Under the pieces are notes generated by a model. That model was given only the letters and a program-made list of their open reading frames with translations. It searched no databases and had not been told where the DNA came from. Shown here piece after piece: positions 1 to 12,126 of a stretch of DNA of 64,000 bases. The position numbers and the translations under genes were made by a program. Each line of letters opens with the position of its first letter. The stretch's first letter is position 1. Source of the DNA: Protea cynaroides (Eukaryota > Streptophyta > Magnoliopsida > Proteales > Proteaceae); contig CM053269.1 of the NCBI GenBank assembly GCA_028583415.1, positions 59,819,007 through 59,883,006 on the forward strand, written 5' to 3'.

Positions 1-599
1 TGTTCTACCCATTAAAGCGAATGAGTTAAAAGAAACAATAGAAGGCTCACAGAACACCATTTTAACATGACTAATTAAGGATTCTATACACTAGAATAAT
101 AAATAAAATGAGAAGTACAGTTAAGAGGGACTGCATACGGGAATAGTGCCTTAATTAAGTTAGGACATTGGGGAAGATTTTTGGTGACAGCACCTGGAGA
201 TATCAGAAGTGAGAATGCTAACATTAGTAACGCTAAATCCTGTGAAATCCAAGGGATTTTGAATAAGACAGCCTTTTAATTTTTAATTTTTTTTTTCATA
301 TAAAATAAATAATAAGAATGAGATGTTGAGCTTTTTATCATCCTGGCATTGTGCTAGACCTCCCCTACAGTATTATCACTGCAGTAGAGATTAACCACCA
401 AGTTTGGGATGGATTGGTGTGGTTCCTCTACGTCCAGGACACCAGAATATCGAACCATGAACGAAGAAAGGCATGAGAGAAAGCATATTGGATAGTTATT
501 GTGAGGCACCAATTCTTGACATATAGCTAGGCCTGACAGACCAAATTGATTTGTGTATTGAATTACAAATCAAGAGCAGCCACAGATATCGTATGAAAA

Positions 600-3060
600 C
601 ACTAATTAACTCTCAGATGGAAGTTATCCTACAGATGCTTTATTCATGGCTATTAGAATGCGAGTTATAGTATTCATTCTTATGGGAATGGAAGCCAGAC
701 TCTAGGCACTTCTGCTCCATCAACTATAATTTCCAAGACCAAAACCTTGTCCATGATTGTAGAAAGAGAGAAAAGTTGGCAGATGCTGCTTCCTTGTGCT
801 GTTTCTTCTTCTTGTTTTCCAGTTTTGATGCTTCCAGCTATTCTTCATAAAACCAGATCTTGCTCCAATCAAATCCTCTTTCGGCCTTAACAGAAAATCC
901 TTCTGCTGTATTTTCTCCATCAAAAAGACTTTCTATTCATACACCTAACCTACTTTAGTTCTCCTTTCTTGGATCTTGAAACTGGCAAATCATACTCTGT
1001 TAAATCCTTAAATTCTGTCCTACATCATCATTGACCATAAATAATACCTGAGAGTATAAATATTTGTCTAGAATAAAAAATTCAAAATGGTTTTTTATAG
1101 TCAATGTCCATAGCTATTATGTAAAATAAGAGAGATACATAGAAAGCCCATATTTGAGACAAATAGCTTCACAAGCATGTACATTTTGCTCCTCCTCAGA
1201 GGCTCCCACACCCCCCGGTCAGCTTCCTCCCTTCTCTCATTTCTCTTAATCTTTTTCTTCTTTTTTCCCCTCAAAGGAGCAGGACTCACAGAGAAAGTCC
1301 CCCCCAAGTAAGTGGCACATTGCTGAATTCGTGTCCTTCGAATAAAAAATGGGAGCAACAAGCTTGGGTAAGATAACCCGATAAGCATAATTTCAGCCAG
1401 AAAGGTTAAATTTCATTGGCATATCAAGATATGAGACAACATGCTATATCAAATCCCCAAAAAAATTGCAAATCTGTCTGCTAAAGATCAATGGTAAGAA
1501 TCCAAAGCCAGTAGTTTATAAATGAAACAAAGTGGAAAATTCTCAGAGCATCAGCAAGTCAACATAAGAGCAGAATTTCTAGGCAGCCCCATCTAGAGAG
1601 TGTTCTCCAAGCAGGACCTGTTTTTGCCACGTGGCATGCCAGATAGAGTTGTAACTTTTTGGACAAGTGGACCACAGGGTTCCCCACTTACATGTCAAAT
1701 TCTGGCCAAATTGGATTTGGCTTAGACTGCTTAGTGGCAAAAATAAGGGTCGAAAATTCAGGACTACACAAAGGGTGCACAGGAAAACATGGATGGCTGA
1801 CAAGTGACAAATACAGGTATGCATGGACATATATGTAGGGCATTTGATTGAATGTGAGTTCAGAATTTGATATATGGCTAATTGAGACCAGTTCCTACAT
1901 ATCCAACAGTCAGAATTGCAAGATCACTTTAGGTAGCAGAGTAGGTGGGCTATTTGACAATCTCTAGATGAGTTTTACTAGAAAATTACCAGTCAACATA
2001 GTAAAAGATCAAATAATCACTGTTTGGATTGCAGGCATTGAGGGTGGGCAACATGCCTTTCCAAATGATTCTGTTTTCCATGTCTAATGGTGTATAGGTT
2101 TTGAAACATAACTGTCCATTTTCCCATGATAAAGGTCCACCCATTAACCATCCCAACCATGCACATGCATGTTTTCACTGCCACAGGGAAAGGGGGCTGA
2201 AGTGAGCATATGAAGTTCAGGCACATTTAGAAGGCAAGACCACAACAGCATATCTCTAAGTGTCACTTATAATTTATATGGCTTCAAATTATTATTTCAG
2301 AGACCAGCAGAAAATTGAGAGTGATCAATGCTACAACGAACAGAAACATGGAGACGGTTTTCCATCTTTTGGACTTTGTATTTTCTTAATTAACCTTAAT
2401 CATCGATATCAATATTAGATAAAGGGATTAAGTTGAACCCCAGTGAAGTTTAGTGCGAAGTCATTCATGAAAAGTTATAAAGAAAGATTTGATCAATAAA
2501 GACCCAAGATCATAAATCTCTAATATTAGTTTGGATCCTAACATTGGCTTGACAACAAAATTTTACCCCAAGCCTGAATAAGTTTTGTAAAGATCCTTTC
2601 AATTTCTATAAATAACTCACCCAAAAAAAAATTTCTTTGAAGTGCAAGTGCTACCAGTTGAATACATACATGATCTTCCAGTCTTACACTGTCATCTATA
2701 GTTATGTAAAACTTCATGAGATATAATTCCCAAGGTTTGCATGTCTATGGGTATACTCCAATGATTTGCTACTCCTTTTTGCATGATTTCATTCCATTTG
2801 ACCTACACGGATGGACCAAGTCCTAAAGTAATTAGAATGGTTGGTATTCTTAAGGGGGAAATTTTAATTCAATTAGAGAAAAACTTTACTTTTTATATCA
2901 AAATACAATATTGAAGTCTCCGAGACTCTGCATAAGTACTTAATAATCCTATTAAACTGAACATTTTAGAATTATTATTTGAAACCAAAGTGGGTTTACA
3001 TCTTAGTGATTCTTTACAAAACTTCTGAAATGAATCTAATCATAAGAACATGCCAAACTC
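600..3060. other. Copy A intron 2 (part), non-coding and paralogous to 28600-32070
   Basis: No exon was found here. Blocks around 720-1100, 1560-2230 and 2400-3060 align by eye to 28640-29060, 30600-31260 and 31480-32060 in copy B intron 2. Short open frames in these blocks are not conserved between the copies. The carrier exons should lie left of position 1, because exon 3 of copy B is about 1.5 kb beyond the last aligned block. Confidence 0.7.
1590..1990. repeat. Dispersed repeat copy 1 (also at 13790-14140 and 30600-31000)
   Basis: Shares with the other two copies a run of short blocks in the same order: a cats-paw of TTGGCCAAG-like text, ACATGTGAACATA/GGACATATATG, GATTGAAT(G/C)TGAGTT, then TATGGC(T/C)(A/G)A and CC(A/T)ACAGTC. 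The copies at 1590 and 30600 are paralogous through the gene duplication; the one at 13790 is an independent insertion. No coding domain was recognised. Confidence 0.55.
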
Positions 3061-3067
3061 ATCTTAC

Positions 3068-6000
3068 CGGGGATCATCTTTAAGTCGTTCAGAAGGAAGA
3101 AGAACCATGAAATTTCGGAAATGACCATAGGATATAGATCCTTTAGTGTCAGCATTCAGGAAGCGCATCATGGCAACAGCGTTTTCTTCATTGGCTGGAA
3201 GTCCAGCATTTTTAAGGGACGTTAAGATTTCACTCTTTTGCAGTGTTCCAGATTTGGTCAAACATAGAGTTGTATAAGCCCGAAGAATGGTAGGTTCCTT
3301 CTGTTCCATCAAGGACAAAAACTGTTTCCACCCAAATGATTTTGACAACAAGTGTCTTTTAGTGCGGTGCATTAATTCCCGAGCATATCTCCGAGGTAAT
3401 CTTCTCTTTCTCATGGCAACTTCAAGATCTTCTAATGTTACCTGGCCATCTCCATCTCTATCGAGCTCGTCAAAGAACCGCCTTCCTGTAAACACATATC
3501 AGAAGTTTAAAGTCAGGACTACTGAACTGATTAAGACATGGCAATAATCAGAGTTACATTCCTACGTCTTATAAACACCCAGGGCCGCACAAAGAATAAA
3601 GTAAGTAATCAAATGGATGAAGCGACAGGTGAACAGGCTCTAAAGAAGTAGAAATACTACACAACCGATAATAACAACAAATCAAAACATCAAGCAAATA
3701 CAGACTATACAGTAACCTTTAAGAAAATAAAATCCAAGATATGATTATTCCATAACTAATTAATTGTAATACAAATACGAAAAAAGGTTCCAAAAGAAAC
3801 ATAGAAACTTTGAAAAACTGCTTTGTAAAATTATGCAAGTTGACCTTTATAAGCAGATTTAAAGTAACATGTTTTTTAATATGAAGATACAAGGCAACAT
3901 TCATTAAACTAGAGCATTTCAGGGTGGGATATATTTCTGACACTTAAGCTTGGTCAAGCTCTAAGTGATTGAAAGTTATCCCCAACTACAACGAATGCAC
4001 CCTGTCATTCAATAAAATGGCCACTGATGCAAAGCTCTGAATCTTGTGGAAGGTAGGTAGGTCAAATTGCAGTTTAACAAGGCATCTAAAAGCTCAAACT
4101 CTCTAGGCCTTACCCAAGTATCATAATTCCACACTATTCAGCTCATGTCTTCTGTTAACTCATAAGCACTCATGTCTTTATTCTCCCTTTAATCCATTTC
4201 AAGACTTCTCACCTTCCTCTTAAAACCTCCTATTTGCCATATCACTCATCACTGATGAACTGGTTGGCTTTATGCAAATGACCAAATCATTTCAAACTTC
4301 CCCACAACATGTCACTTATAGGCGCTACTCACTAGATCCCTGTAATGCATTCACTTAAGAGTCTACTGTTCCTAGTCTTGCCAGTGGTCTATCACAACCT
4401 CCATATTTCAGCTTCACTCATTTTACGTATTTTTAATTTCTGTGGCCCAAAAATGTAGCTGCATAAAGGATTGCTGATCTTATATTTTTTTTATACATAA
4501 AAGGCATACCCTGTGCAGGTGGCTCTCGCCACTGCAGGGTCTATGGAGGGGCTAATATACGCAGCCTTACCCTCGCTTCGTGGAGAGGCTGTTTCCAAAT
4601 TCAAACCCATGACTACTAAGTCACAATGGAGCAACCTTACCGTTGCGCCAAGGCCTGCCCTCTTTTATAGTCTTATACATATCTTATAAAATTCATATTT
4701 TAAGTTTTAATTGATTGCATCAACTACACAACACTCCGGTTCATTCACCCAATTACAAGGGCAACATCCACTTTAATCTCCCCCTCCTTTTTTGTAATTG
4801 GAAGAAGATAACAAGCAAACAACAAAAGCAAATAACAAACATCTGAAAAGGACAAATTATAGCACACAAAGGGTATCACCATATCAGACCCTCCAATTGT
4901 CATTAAAAATCAGGAGCCACTTGTTCTTCTCAATCTCCTGCAGCCATTTGTGTAGAGTTGTGGCATCCGTGTCCATGTCGACAGAGAGTTCCAGATCATT
5001 TGAAAGAATGTTGTCTGCAATCTGGGAGTAGATTTCTTCCATTTCAGGAAAATGAACGGATAGCCACCATTGCCACGGTTGCCTTTCACACGGTCACGAA
5101 CTTGCTCTAGAATGAAAGTGTGAATGGTACGAAGTCGTTCACGCTGCTGTAGTTCGGCTCCGGGATTGGTTCCCCTAGATGTTGCGAGAAGTACAACGAA
5201 GCAGTTCACTGCCCCTTAATTCACTTCACAGATTTGTGTTCTATAGTGTTGTTCCTTGTCTCCTTCTGATAAGTTGATGCAGGAGCAATTGCCTGGCTAG
5301 ACCAATATGATCCCCTTGGAGACCCAAGCCTAAACGGAAGAGCCAACCTAGTATTTTGGTCCAAAGGGTGCTGGTAGTTAGTAGGATTTATTATTTAATA
5401 TTTTATTTCTTGCTTTGTTTGGGTAGAGATTACATAGGGATCTAATTTTCTAGTCTATGGGTTCTAATTTTGTTAGATTCCTAATTTATTTCAGTTGATT
5501 TATCCTAGTTTTATTTAAATACATGTAATTGCGACAGAGAGTTGGAGAATGGAATGAATTATAAATTGAGTTCAGTAGCACAGCTGTGAGTTGCGGACTG
5601 TTTTCACTCTTCTCTCCTGCAATTGATACTTCTTTTAGTCTGAGTTGCCTAATACTCGAGTGGGGCACACACCGATCCAAGCTAGGGTTTTATGACCCAG
5701 GGTTGCATCATAAGTGCTTGGATTACTGATGCTTCATAGTACCTTTCAGTTCAATCAATAAGAGGCTAAGCATTGCCTACCAAAAATCATGTTTTTTTTT
5801 TCCTTCAAAATTTTCAATCTTGTAGCTTTTGTCTCCACTACATGATCCCTCCTCGATTACTGAATGACGGTTAAAAGAGGGAAACAGGGCAAAAGAGAAG
5901 AGATCAGGTTTTAAATCTTAAATACTCCATTTCTCCTCCTATTTCACAAAATTGGCACCCGTATCCATTTTAATGAGGTTAATCTCAAAGTTGTAGATTA

Positions 6001-9000
6001 TAACAACCCATCAAGAATTCAATCACATTTATCCCTTCTAATCCGAGCATCTGGAACTATATCATTAGCATACAGCATGCGATTCATCTTGTATACATAT
6101 AGGCAATTCTTCCACAATTAATGTAATGCGGTGGTCAAGGCTAACTCCTAGAAAACCCTTCAGTGGATGGAATTGGATGCAAGCCCATCTAACACTAATT
6201 AGTAATTACAACTTCAACAGGCATATCCTTGGACCTTGGTACCCTTAACCAAAATACCTGCTTCAGCATGGTATGCCATCTGTAAGTCAATCACGACCAT
6301 CCATAGATCTTTCATCTCTCTAGAGTAAACCAATTGCCTCAGAAAGTGAAAAAGTCAGTCACTGATTCAACCCATAAAAAATTCAAACAGATTTTACAGA
6401 AGTCCAGCTTTGTGCCTTAATATATTCACATACACTCTCTTCCAAAGTCTAATAATTTTGATATCATGATAGTTAAAGTAGCTCTATCTCCTTAGTTCTT
6501 TGAAAATGACAGTGATGATTTCTTTCAATTCATTCAGCATTTCTAAGCAGTGTTGTTAAGGTGTCGCTTAGACACCGCCTAGGCATCCAATCGAGGTATA
6601 GGGGGTTAGGCGATTGTTCGTTTATGTGAATTGCATAAAAACGATTGACTTGGGATAGTGGACACTTTTCACTAAGACATTCGCTTTAATATATGTTATT
6701 TATTATTATATTTTTATTATAATATATTGATTCTTATTTTAAGACAAGGATTGGGTTGTTGTAGAGTTACTTTATAGGTGAGATGCATGGGATACCGACT
6801 TATAAAAAGGGGAAAAAATGAAGAAACCTGATTCTTCTCCATTAGTCCATTAGTTCATACTTCAGTCCATTCTCTGTGAGAAAGATAGCCCTACCTATGG
6901 CCGCGGTAAGAAGAAACGAAACCATTATCAGTTTCAACGCACCAAATACGGTGGCACTTAATTCCAGCAGCACCATTGATTCACCAACCAGGTAGGTTTT
7001 TTTTTTTCCTTTTTCTTCTCGTCTCCTATGTGTACTTTTCTGGTTTTCTTCCTCTTCCTTCTTCTTTCTTCCTCCATTGCCTTCTTCTTTCTTCTTCTTC
7101 TGCCTCTTTCTTCTCAGTTCTCACAGAATTTTTCTTATCTTTTCTCCTCCTCCTTCCTCTGCCTTCGTCTTCCCCTGCCTCAGTCTTTTTCTTCTTCATC
7201 TTCCTTTGCTTCATTCTTTGTCTCTGTTTTCAGCTTCCTCCTCTTCTTATTCTTCATTTCTCCTTCTGTTTCTTCTATTTTCTTGTTCTTGTTCTGCCTT
7301 CTTCTCTTTTTTCCCCCTTAATGTTCGTATACTTGTTTAAGTTATTAAATACTTTTCTGGTTTTCTTCTTCTTCCTCTTCTTCCTTCTTCTCAGTTCTCC
7401 TGGAACTTTTTTTTGTCTTTTCTTCTCATCCTCCCTCTGCCTCATTCTTTTTCTCCTTCGTCGCCGTCTTCCTTTGCCTCATTCTTCTTCTCCTTCTTCG
7501 TCTTCCTTTACCACATTCTTCTTCTTCCTCTTTGTTTTTGTTTTCTGTTTCCTCCTCCTCTTCTTATTCTTTATTTCTCCTTTAGTTTTCTTCTATTTTC
7601 TTGTTCTTTTTCTTTCTTTTTTTTTTTCTTGTTATTTTTGTTTCACTCCCTTATTGAGTCAGGGGAACAGCCCTTTTTTTCTTCTGCTTTTTTTTTCCCC
7701 TTCTCCTTATTTTTCCATTTCTTTTCCCCTTAAATTTTGGTATACTTATTTAAGTTATTAATTCCAAATGCTTCCATCATTGTATGTAGTGATTGACAGG
7801 GAGTTGAAATTTAGAAATATATTAGAAGCGATATAGGTACTTATTTTGAGTGTCATAGAGATAAGTAGGTAATACTGTATAATAAATTCTGACTTGACTT
7901 GCATGTTGCATCTTTACATGCTTTATAGTTGTGCTTCTTAATTTTATGTTATTTGGCTCTTAGTTTGTTGCTTAGTGCCTTTCTGTGTTAAAAAAGAAAT
8001 ACTGTCATGGGCCTTTGTTTGTTTGATAAATATGCTTCATTATAAATTATACACTGATCATTATTTGTTAGTTTTTTCATGTTAAATAATTAGTAGTAGC
8101 ATGATTATATCATTTTGCATTGATATGCCTTAAATGTTGATTCTTATTGTAGCATAAATATAGCATTGTCATACTTGACATAATGGATACAGTGATACAC
8201 TGGAAAAAAAAATACACTAGGGGCACCTTGGGCATCTAGACAACACCTAGGCAGGCGACTTGTCACCTATGCACCCAGACAGCCTCCAACGCTTTGGGTC
8301 GTGTTGTCGCTCTGACAACCTTCTTTCTTAATTCTATTGTTACTTCACTTTTAATTTATTATTTAATTTCCGACGACTACTACAAAAGTAACATGATTTT
8401 AGTTTCTTTACCGTTGTTAACTATTTAAAACAGCCATACTTCCATCTTTCTTTAATCTGCCCATCTCCCATTAAAATTCTTAAGTCATTTAAAATGATAT
8501 AAGCCTCTAATATTAGAACCTAAAAATAGGAAAAGAGGACAAAATATGAAATTTTGGAGAGTAAAGTGAGCAAGAGTGTGTGTGCTTGTCTGCAAATGTG
8601 TGCCTGTCTTGGTAACAATCCATGAAATAGATCGAGTATATATATTTACAATTGACAAAAATATAAGTTCTTCGTTTAAATATTCTTCAATGTAATGGCA
8701 GTCAATGAATTTAATTGATCCAACATTCTTATTATTTTCAACAATCAAGTAAACTTCATAGTATTTTAAATAGCAACAAAGTAGTCACCTAGTGCCTAGT
8801 GGTAATCAATGTGCACAATTTTCATCTTTTCCTACTTGGGAAAAAACTAACAATATCATTCTCTAAATTAGGTTGTTATATTTTTCCAACTATCAATGTT
8901 TAACATTTCAACCACTAAAAAAATATGTTAACTACCGGATATCGTCTTGTGTTATCAAGTTTCTTTTCCATTGGTGCCATAATTGGATTGGTTTTTTAAA

Positions 9001-10621
9001 TGCTTTGGCATATAGTTGACTATTATATCATTGCCAATGTTGTAGCGTTGCTGTGTTAAAAACAACTCCATTTCCAAAATTCTACAATTATTTCCGTGTT
9101 ATGTTCTTTCTGAAAAGTATTTCCATGTGGATTGATGTTCTTTTCAGTCAAACTAATTCTTGTTGATTATCATTTTATTCGCTTTCGTTTGTGTATTACA
9201 TAAATGCTGAAATATCATCTAAGAATCCAATATACAATTTTAAAATGGCATAATGTAGTGTGAAATATATGTAATTACATGGGAATAAAGTATAGCATAG
9301 CAGAGAACCACAGTCCTGCGATAAAAACCTTGCGCCCCCACAAACCAGCTTAAACATTGAAAAATATGTAAATATAATAGCTCAAAATATAATGGTGTGC
9401 TCACAAAATGCAACCCAGAATTAACTGTAACCTATTGGCTACAGAGGTACTGAAGAACAAGTACATACCTTCAGACTCAGTATACCTGAAGAAATCCTGT
9501 ACAGAGAATAACTTTTTCTTGTCAGGATGGTCTTTAGAGGACTTCCCTAACTGAGAGAGAAGCTCCATCAGTTCTGTCAATGAAACAGTGGGGAGTGTGG
9601 ACCGGAATCGCTCAACATTTGATAATGGAATATTAAGCAACCTGTTTGCAGGCTTCTGAGGTGAATTGCTTTCTGTTTCTTCCCTATTACCAGCAGAGAT
9701 ACCATCTTCATCCTCTACTTTGACAGAAGAAGTTACTCCTACCAGACTTGGTAGCACACCCCCAACTTTTGCAAACTTCAAGTTCCCGAGAAAGTAATCA
9801 ACATCTGCCTTTTTCCCTTTAAGTATATCTGTTATTACCCCTAAATGATCAAATTTAGGAGAAGGCGAAGAAGTTTCCGCTTGACCAGAACTCTTGTGAC
9901 ATGTTTGATAGTTACCCTGGTCAAATTTCTGAAGATTTTGAGTGAACTGGTCAAATATTAACCCTATAAGGAGTTCCAACGACAAACTGTCCCCTTCCTC
10001 ACAAGCTGTGCCCTTGTTCTGGAATGACTCAACAAATTGGCCATAATCCTTCTGCTTCTGTCTAGATGCAACCCCCGATGATGTTGACTCTTTGCACCAA
10101 GCTGAAAAATAATCATCTTGGGCACCCTGTTTCTGAAAACGCTTCCTTCCATTTTTGAATGGGTTTGGAAACGCCTGAACAAAACTGTTCAGCAACAGAG
10201 ACCAGGTAACTGAAAGCTGCAAGCAATTAGTGCAAGAGATCTTCTCTCCAACTGAGTCCTTCTCTTTGGACCCTTTCTTCAGAAGCTCGGCCCTGGGGTC
10301 ATTGGTTCCCGAGTTGGGAAAAAAAATTTCTAAGAACGTCTTGATCGGGAATTCTATCGATACACTTTTCTTTTTGTCTTCAACAACAACGACATCCTCG
10401 CACAGGTTCTTCTTCAGAGAAGAGCTCCTTTTACTGTTCTCGGCGGCAAAATTCAGTTTGGGGAACAATTCAATATTATTCGCCCCACTTCTTGGACCCG
10501 CCCAGCACGACTCTAGATCCTTCGCAGCGCGACGAATTCCGGATTCAAGTGGTGAAAAAGCACCCTTAACCGCGTGAAGGGAATTGAAGAAGGAATCTAC
10601 TGGGTCATTGGAAGACACCAT
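3068..10621 (-). CDS. Mitochondrial carrier with EF-hand, SAMTL-like, copy A (5' part; continues past left edge)
   Basis: Two coding exons are visible: 10621-9469 and 3485-3068. The start at 10621 (MVSSNDPVDS) is chosen because the paralogue at 34737 begins at the same methionine; an in-frame upstream ATG at 10654 is not shared. Exon 1 ends AAG|GTATGT. Exon 2 starts after TTTACAG and ends CCCCG|GTAAGA. The 1153-nt and 418-nt exons join in frame. Exon 1 encodes a long low-complexity N-terminal region. Exon 2 encodes a canonical EF-hand loop, DRDGDGQVTLED, and a second, weaker EF-like segment near LNADTKGSISYGHF. The carrier-domain exons are expected left of position 1, judging from copy B. The family is plant mitochondrial carriers like Arabidopsis At2g35800 (SAMTL), annotated as a possible S-adenosylmethionine transporter; the substrate is inferred from family only. 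Intron 1 is 6 kb, against 1.4 kb in copy B. Confidence 0.85.
4490..4665 (-). mobile_element. Au-type SINE (tRNA-derived) in copy A intron 1
   Basis: On the minus strand the sequence opens GGCCTTGGCGCAACGGTAAG (pol III box A region), continues with CATTGTGAC and a box-B-like GGGTTTGAATTTGG, then GGAAACAGCCTCT and GGGTAAGGCTGCGTA, which are the hallmarks of the Au SINE family of angiosperms. It ends with a T-rich tail near 4495. Possible target duplication TCTTATA at 4478-4484 and 4670-4676. Absent from the matching intron of copy B. Confidence 0.8.
4905..5210 (-). pseudogene. Unrecognised protein-like fragment, frame broken
   Basis: On the minus strand a charged, protein-like reading begins near 5209 (RGTNPGAELQQRERLRTIHT) and continues in shifted frame toward 4905 (KWLQEIEKNKW). 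The composition is unlike the surrounding AT-rich intron. It sits inside the 4.9 kb present only in copy A. I could not name the family; a decayed retroelement gag or a captured gene piece are both possible. Confidence 0.3.
5280..5760. repeat. Possible LTR-like or repeat segment in copy A intron 1
   Basis: A 480-bp stretch rich in TTTTATTT and ATTTATTTC with a body resembling plant solo LTR text (TGTAATTGCGACAGAGAGTTGG, AGGGTTTTATGACCCAGGG). No clear TG...CA ends or target duplication were found, so this is only a suggestion. Confidence 0.25.
6551..8320. mobile_element. Large member or split copy of the TTGTCAAGG inverted-repeat family
   Basis: The left end (TGTTGTTAAGGTGTCGC, then CACCGCCTAGGC) and the right end (ACACCTAGGCAGGCGAC, ending GTCGCTCTGACAACC) are inverted relative to one another and resemble the small elements at 20347-20502 and 49845-49966. 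Here the halves are 1.6 kb apart and enclose the pyrimidine-rich tract. Either a larger family member or a small one split by an insertion. Lies in the copy-A-only segment of intron 1. Confidence 0.45.
6995..7735 (+). repeat. 740-bp polypyrimidine (TTC/CTTCTT) tract with internal duplication
   Basis: The plus strand is nearly all T and C, giving long open frames rich in Phe, Leu and Ser in all three frames; these are artefacts of composition. The block beginning TACTTTTCTGGTTTTCTTC at 7031 recurs at 7350, and TATACTT(G/A)TTTAAGTTATTAA occurs at 7328 and 7741, so the tract arose partly by tandem duplication of a 320-400 bp unit. Confidence 0.75.
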
Positions 10622-11270
10622 TAGTAATACGAGGTAGAGCAGCTCTGGATTCAATAGTGCAAATCAAACAAACAAAGCAAGCAATATTTGCAATGCTTAA
10701 AAGAATCACAACATCATCCGACAGGAGCAGACCACGAAGAATAAACGATTCACTCCCCAGATCTTCAACAACAACAAAAAAAAACTCCTAGAACTCCACA
10801 ATCCGGTCGTCCCAATCAACGAGCGAATGAGATTTGTTGAACGAAGCAGGCAAACAATCTGGTCTGAATTTAAAAAACCTTAACAGGACAACGGATTCAG
10901 AATCCGAAACGAAGTCCATCGAGGCCACTCAAAATCATCGGCGCGAGTCGAAAATGTCGTCCATCGATAAATTTAAAAAATCTTTCAAATCGGAATCGAG
11001 CTCGACACTGAGCATAGTAGAGATTAGCTGATTTAATTTTCTTATCCTAGTTTAAAGGATTTTAATCCAGTGGCTCAAGATAAAGTACCTCCAAAATTTA
11101 GAGGCAACAATTATGCCTAAATTTGGCGGTGAGAGCAGAGATAAGATCGAAACCAATGAAGCTGAGAAGACGAGGCGCACAGAATCGAAAGAATAATATC
11201 AAAAACAAAGAAAATCCTTTTTAATATCTCGATAAACGAACAGATAAAGCTGACGAAAGGGCCTACTAGG
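10622..11270 (-). promoter_or_regulatory. 5' flank of copy A, conserved with copy B 34738-35250
   Basis: Blocks such as GAGATTAGCTGATTTAATTT (11020 and 35023), ACGAGCGAATGAGAT (10819 and 34931) and the 10660-10760 region are shared with copy B, which marks the 5' UTR/promoter region and the right boundary of the duplication. No TATA box could be chosen with confidence. Confidence 0.5.
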
Positions 11271-11685
11271 ACGGACGGAAGACAATTGGACATAAATGAA
11301 TATGCGGTTACATTTTTATAAAAAAAAAATATGGTGTTGCATTCAAATTACAGGAATACCTCTATAATAGAATTAATTTTTTCGAACTAGGGTTTCCACA
11401 TCAAGAGTGTAGAAACTAGACTAATGAGAGGAACCCAAAGCATCTCTGATCACTCAGTTGTGTCAATTGTGATTGTATAGCTGGCCTTCACTCAGTACAT
11501 CTACAGACATATGAGTATGCGCACTGGGTGAAGGCGCAATCACAACTAACACCTCTCCGAGTCTCCACAACATGAGAAGATTTCTATCCCAATGAGAGAA
11601 TAGGCTTGGGGAGTTTTCAATAATGGACTCCATGGCTCATTGTCTCATTATATGAGAGGACATGGAATGAGATCCTACTACATCC

Positions 11686-11765
11686 TGCAATAAAATTCTT
11701 TAATATAAAAATTAGAGTAAGCGTTTGCAATAAAATTCTTTAATATAAAAATTAGAGTAAGTGTT
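11686..11765 (+). repeat. Two tandem 40-bp repeats
   Basis: The unit starting TGCAATAAAATTCTTTAATA is present at 11686-11725 and 11726-11765, differing at one base (GCGTTT versus GTGTTT). Confidence 0.9.
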
Positions 11766-11854
11766 TCATGTTCGATGTTATGGCTCCTACACCAACATGG
11801 ATCAATGGGAGTGCATGCGTATGCATCCAACCAGAGGATGAGGCATGGATCTAC

Positions 11855-12126
11855 ATCCTCTCCCGCCTGAGTCTGGGCGAGAGAGTTGGCGGCCCGGATG
11901 GATGGCTGCCACCTGGCTCTCGGGTGGATCCGAGCCCTCCATCCGAGCCGACACCCCTGTCGACTCAGCTTGTCGGCTGGGGTGTCGACTCGGATGAAGG
12001 GCTCAGATCCACCCGAGAGCCAGGTGGCGGCCATCCATCAGGGCCGCCAACTCTCCCGCCCAAGCTAGGTGGCGGCCATCCATCCGGGCCGCCAACTCTC
12101 CCGCCCAAACTCAGGCGGGAGAGGAT
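11855..12126. mobile_element. GC-rich foldback MITE (272 bp) upstream of copy A
   Basis: Perfect 18-bp terminal inverted repeats, ATCCTCTCCCGCCTGAGT at 11855-11872 and its complement at 12109-12126. Inverted similarity continues inward over about 100 bp on each side (GAGAGTTGGCGGCCC, CACCTGGCTCTCGGGTGGATC). The right arm has an extra 48-bp duplication (AGGTGGCGGCCATCCATC block twice). It is far more GC-rich than its surroundings. No transposase. Possible TCTA target duplication. It lies about 1.2 kb upstream of the copy A start codon. Confidence 0.8.

Noticed and set aside
4632..4660. tRNA-like box A and box B
   Set aside because: They belong to the head of an Au SINE; no full tRNA cloverleaf is present.
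6976..7761. 261-residue open frame rich in Phe, Leu and Ser
   Set aside because: All three frames are open because the strand is almost only T and C; composition artefact, not a membrane protein.
10622..10654. Upstream in-frame ATG for copy A
   Set aside because: Not conserved in copy B, where the first shared methionine is at MVSxND.
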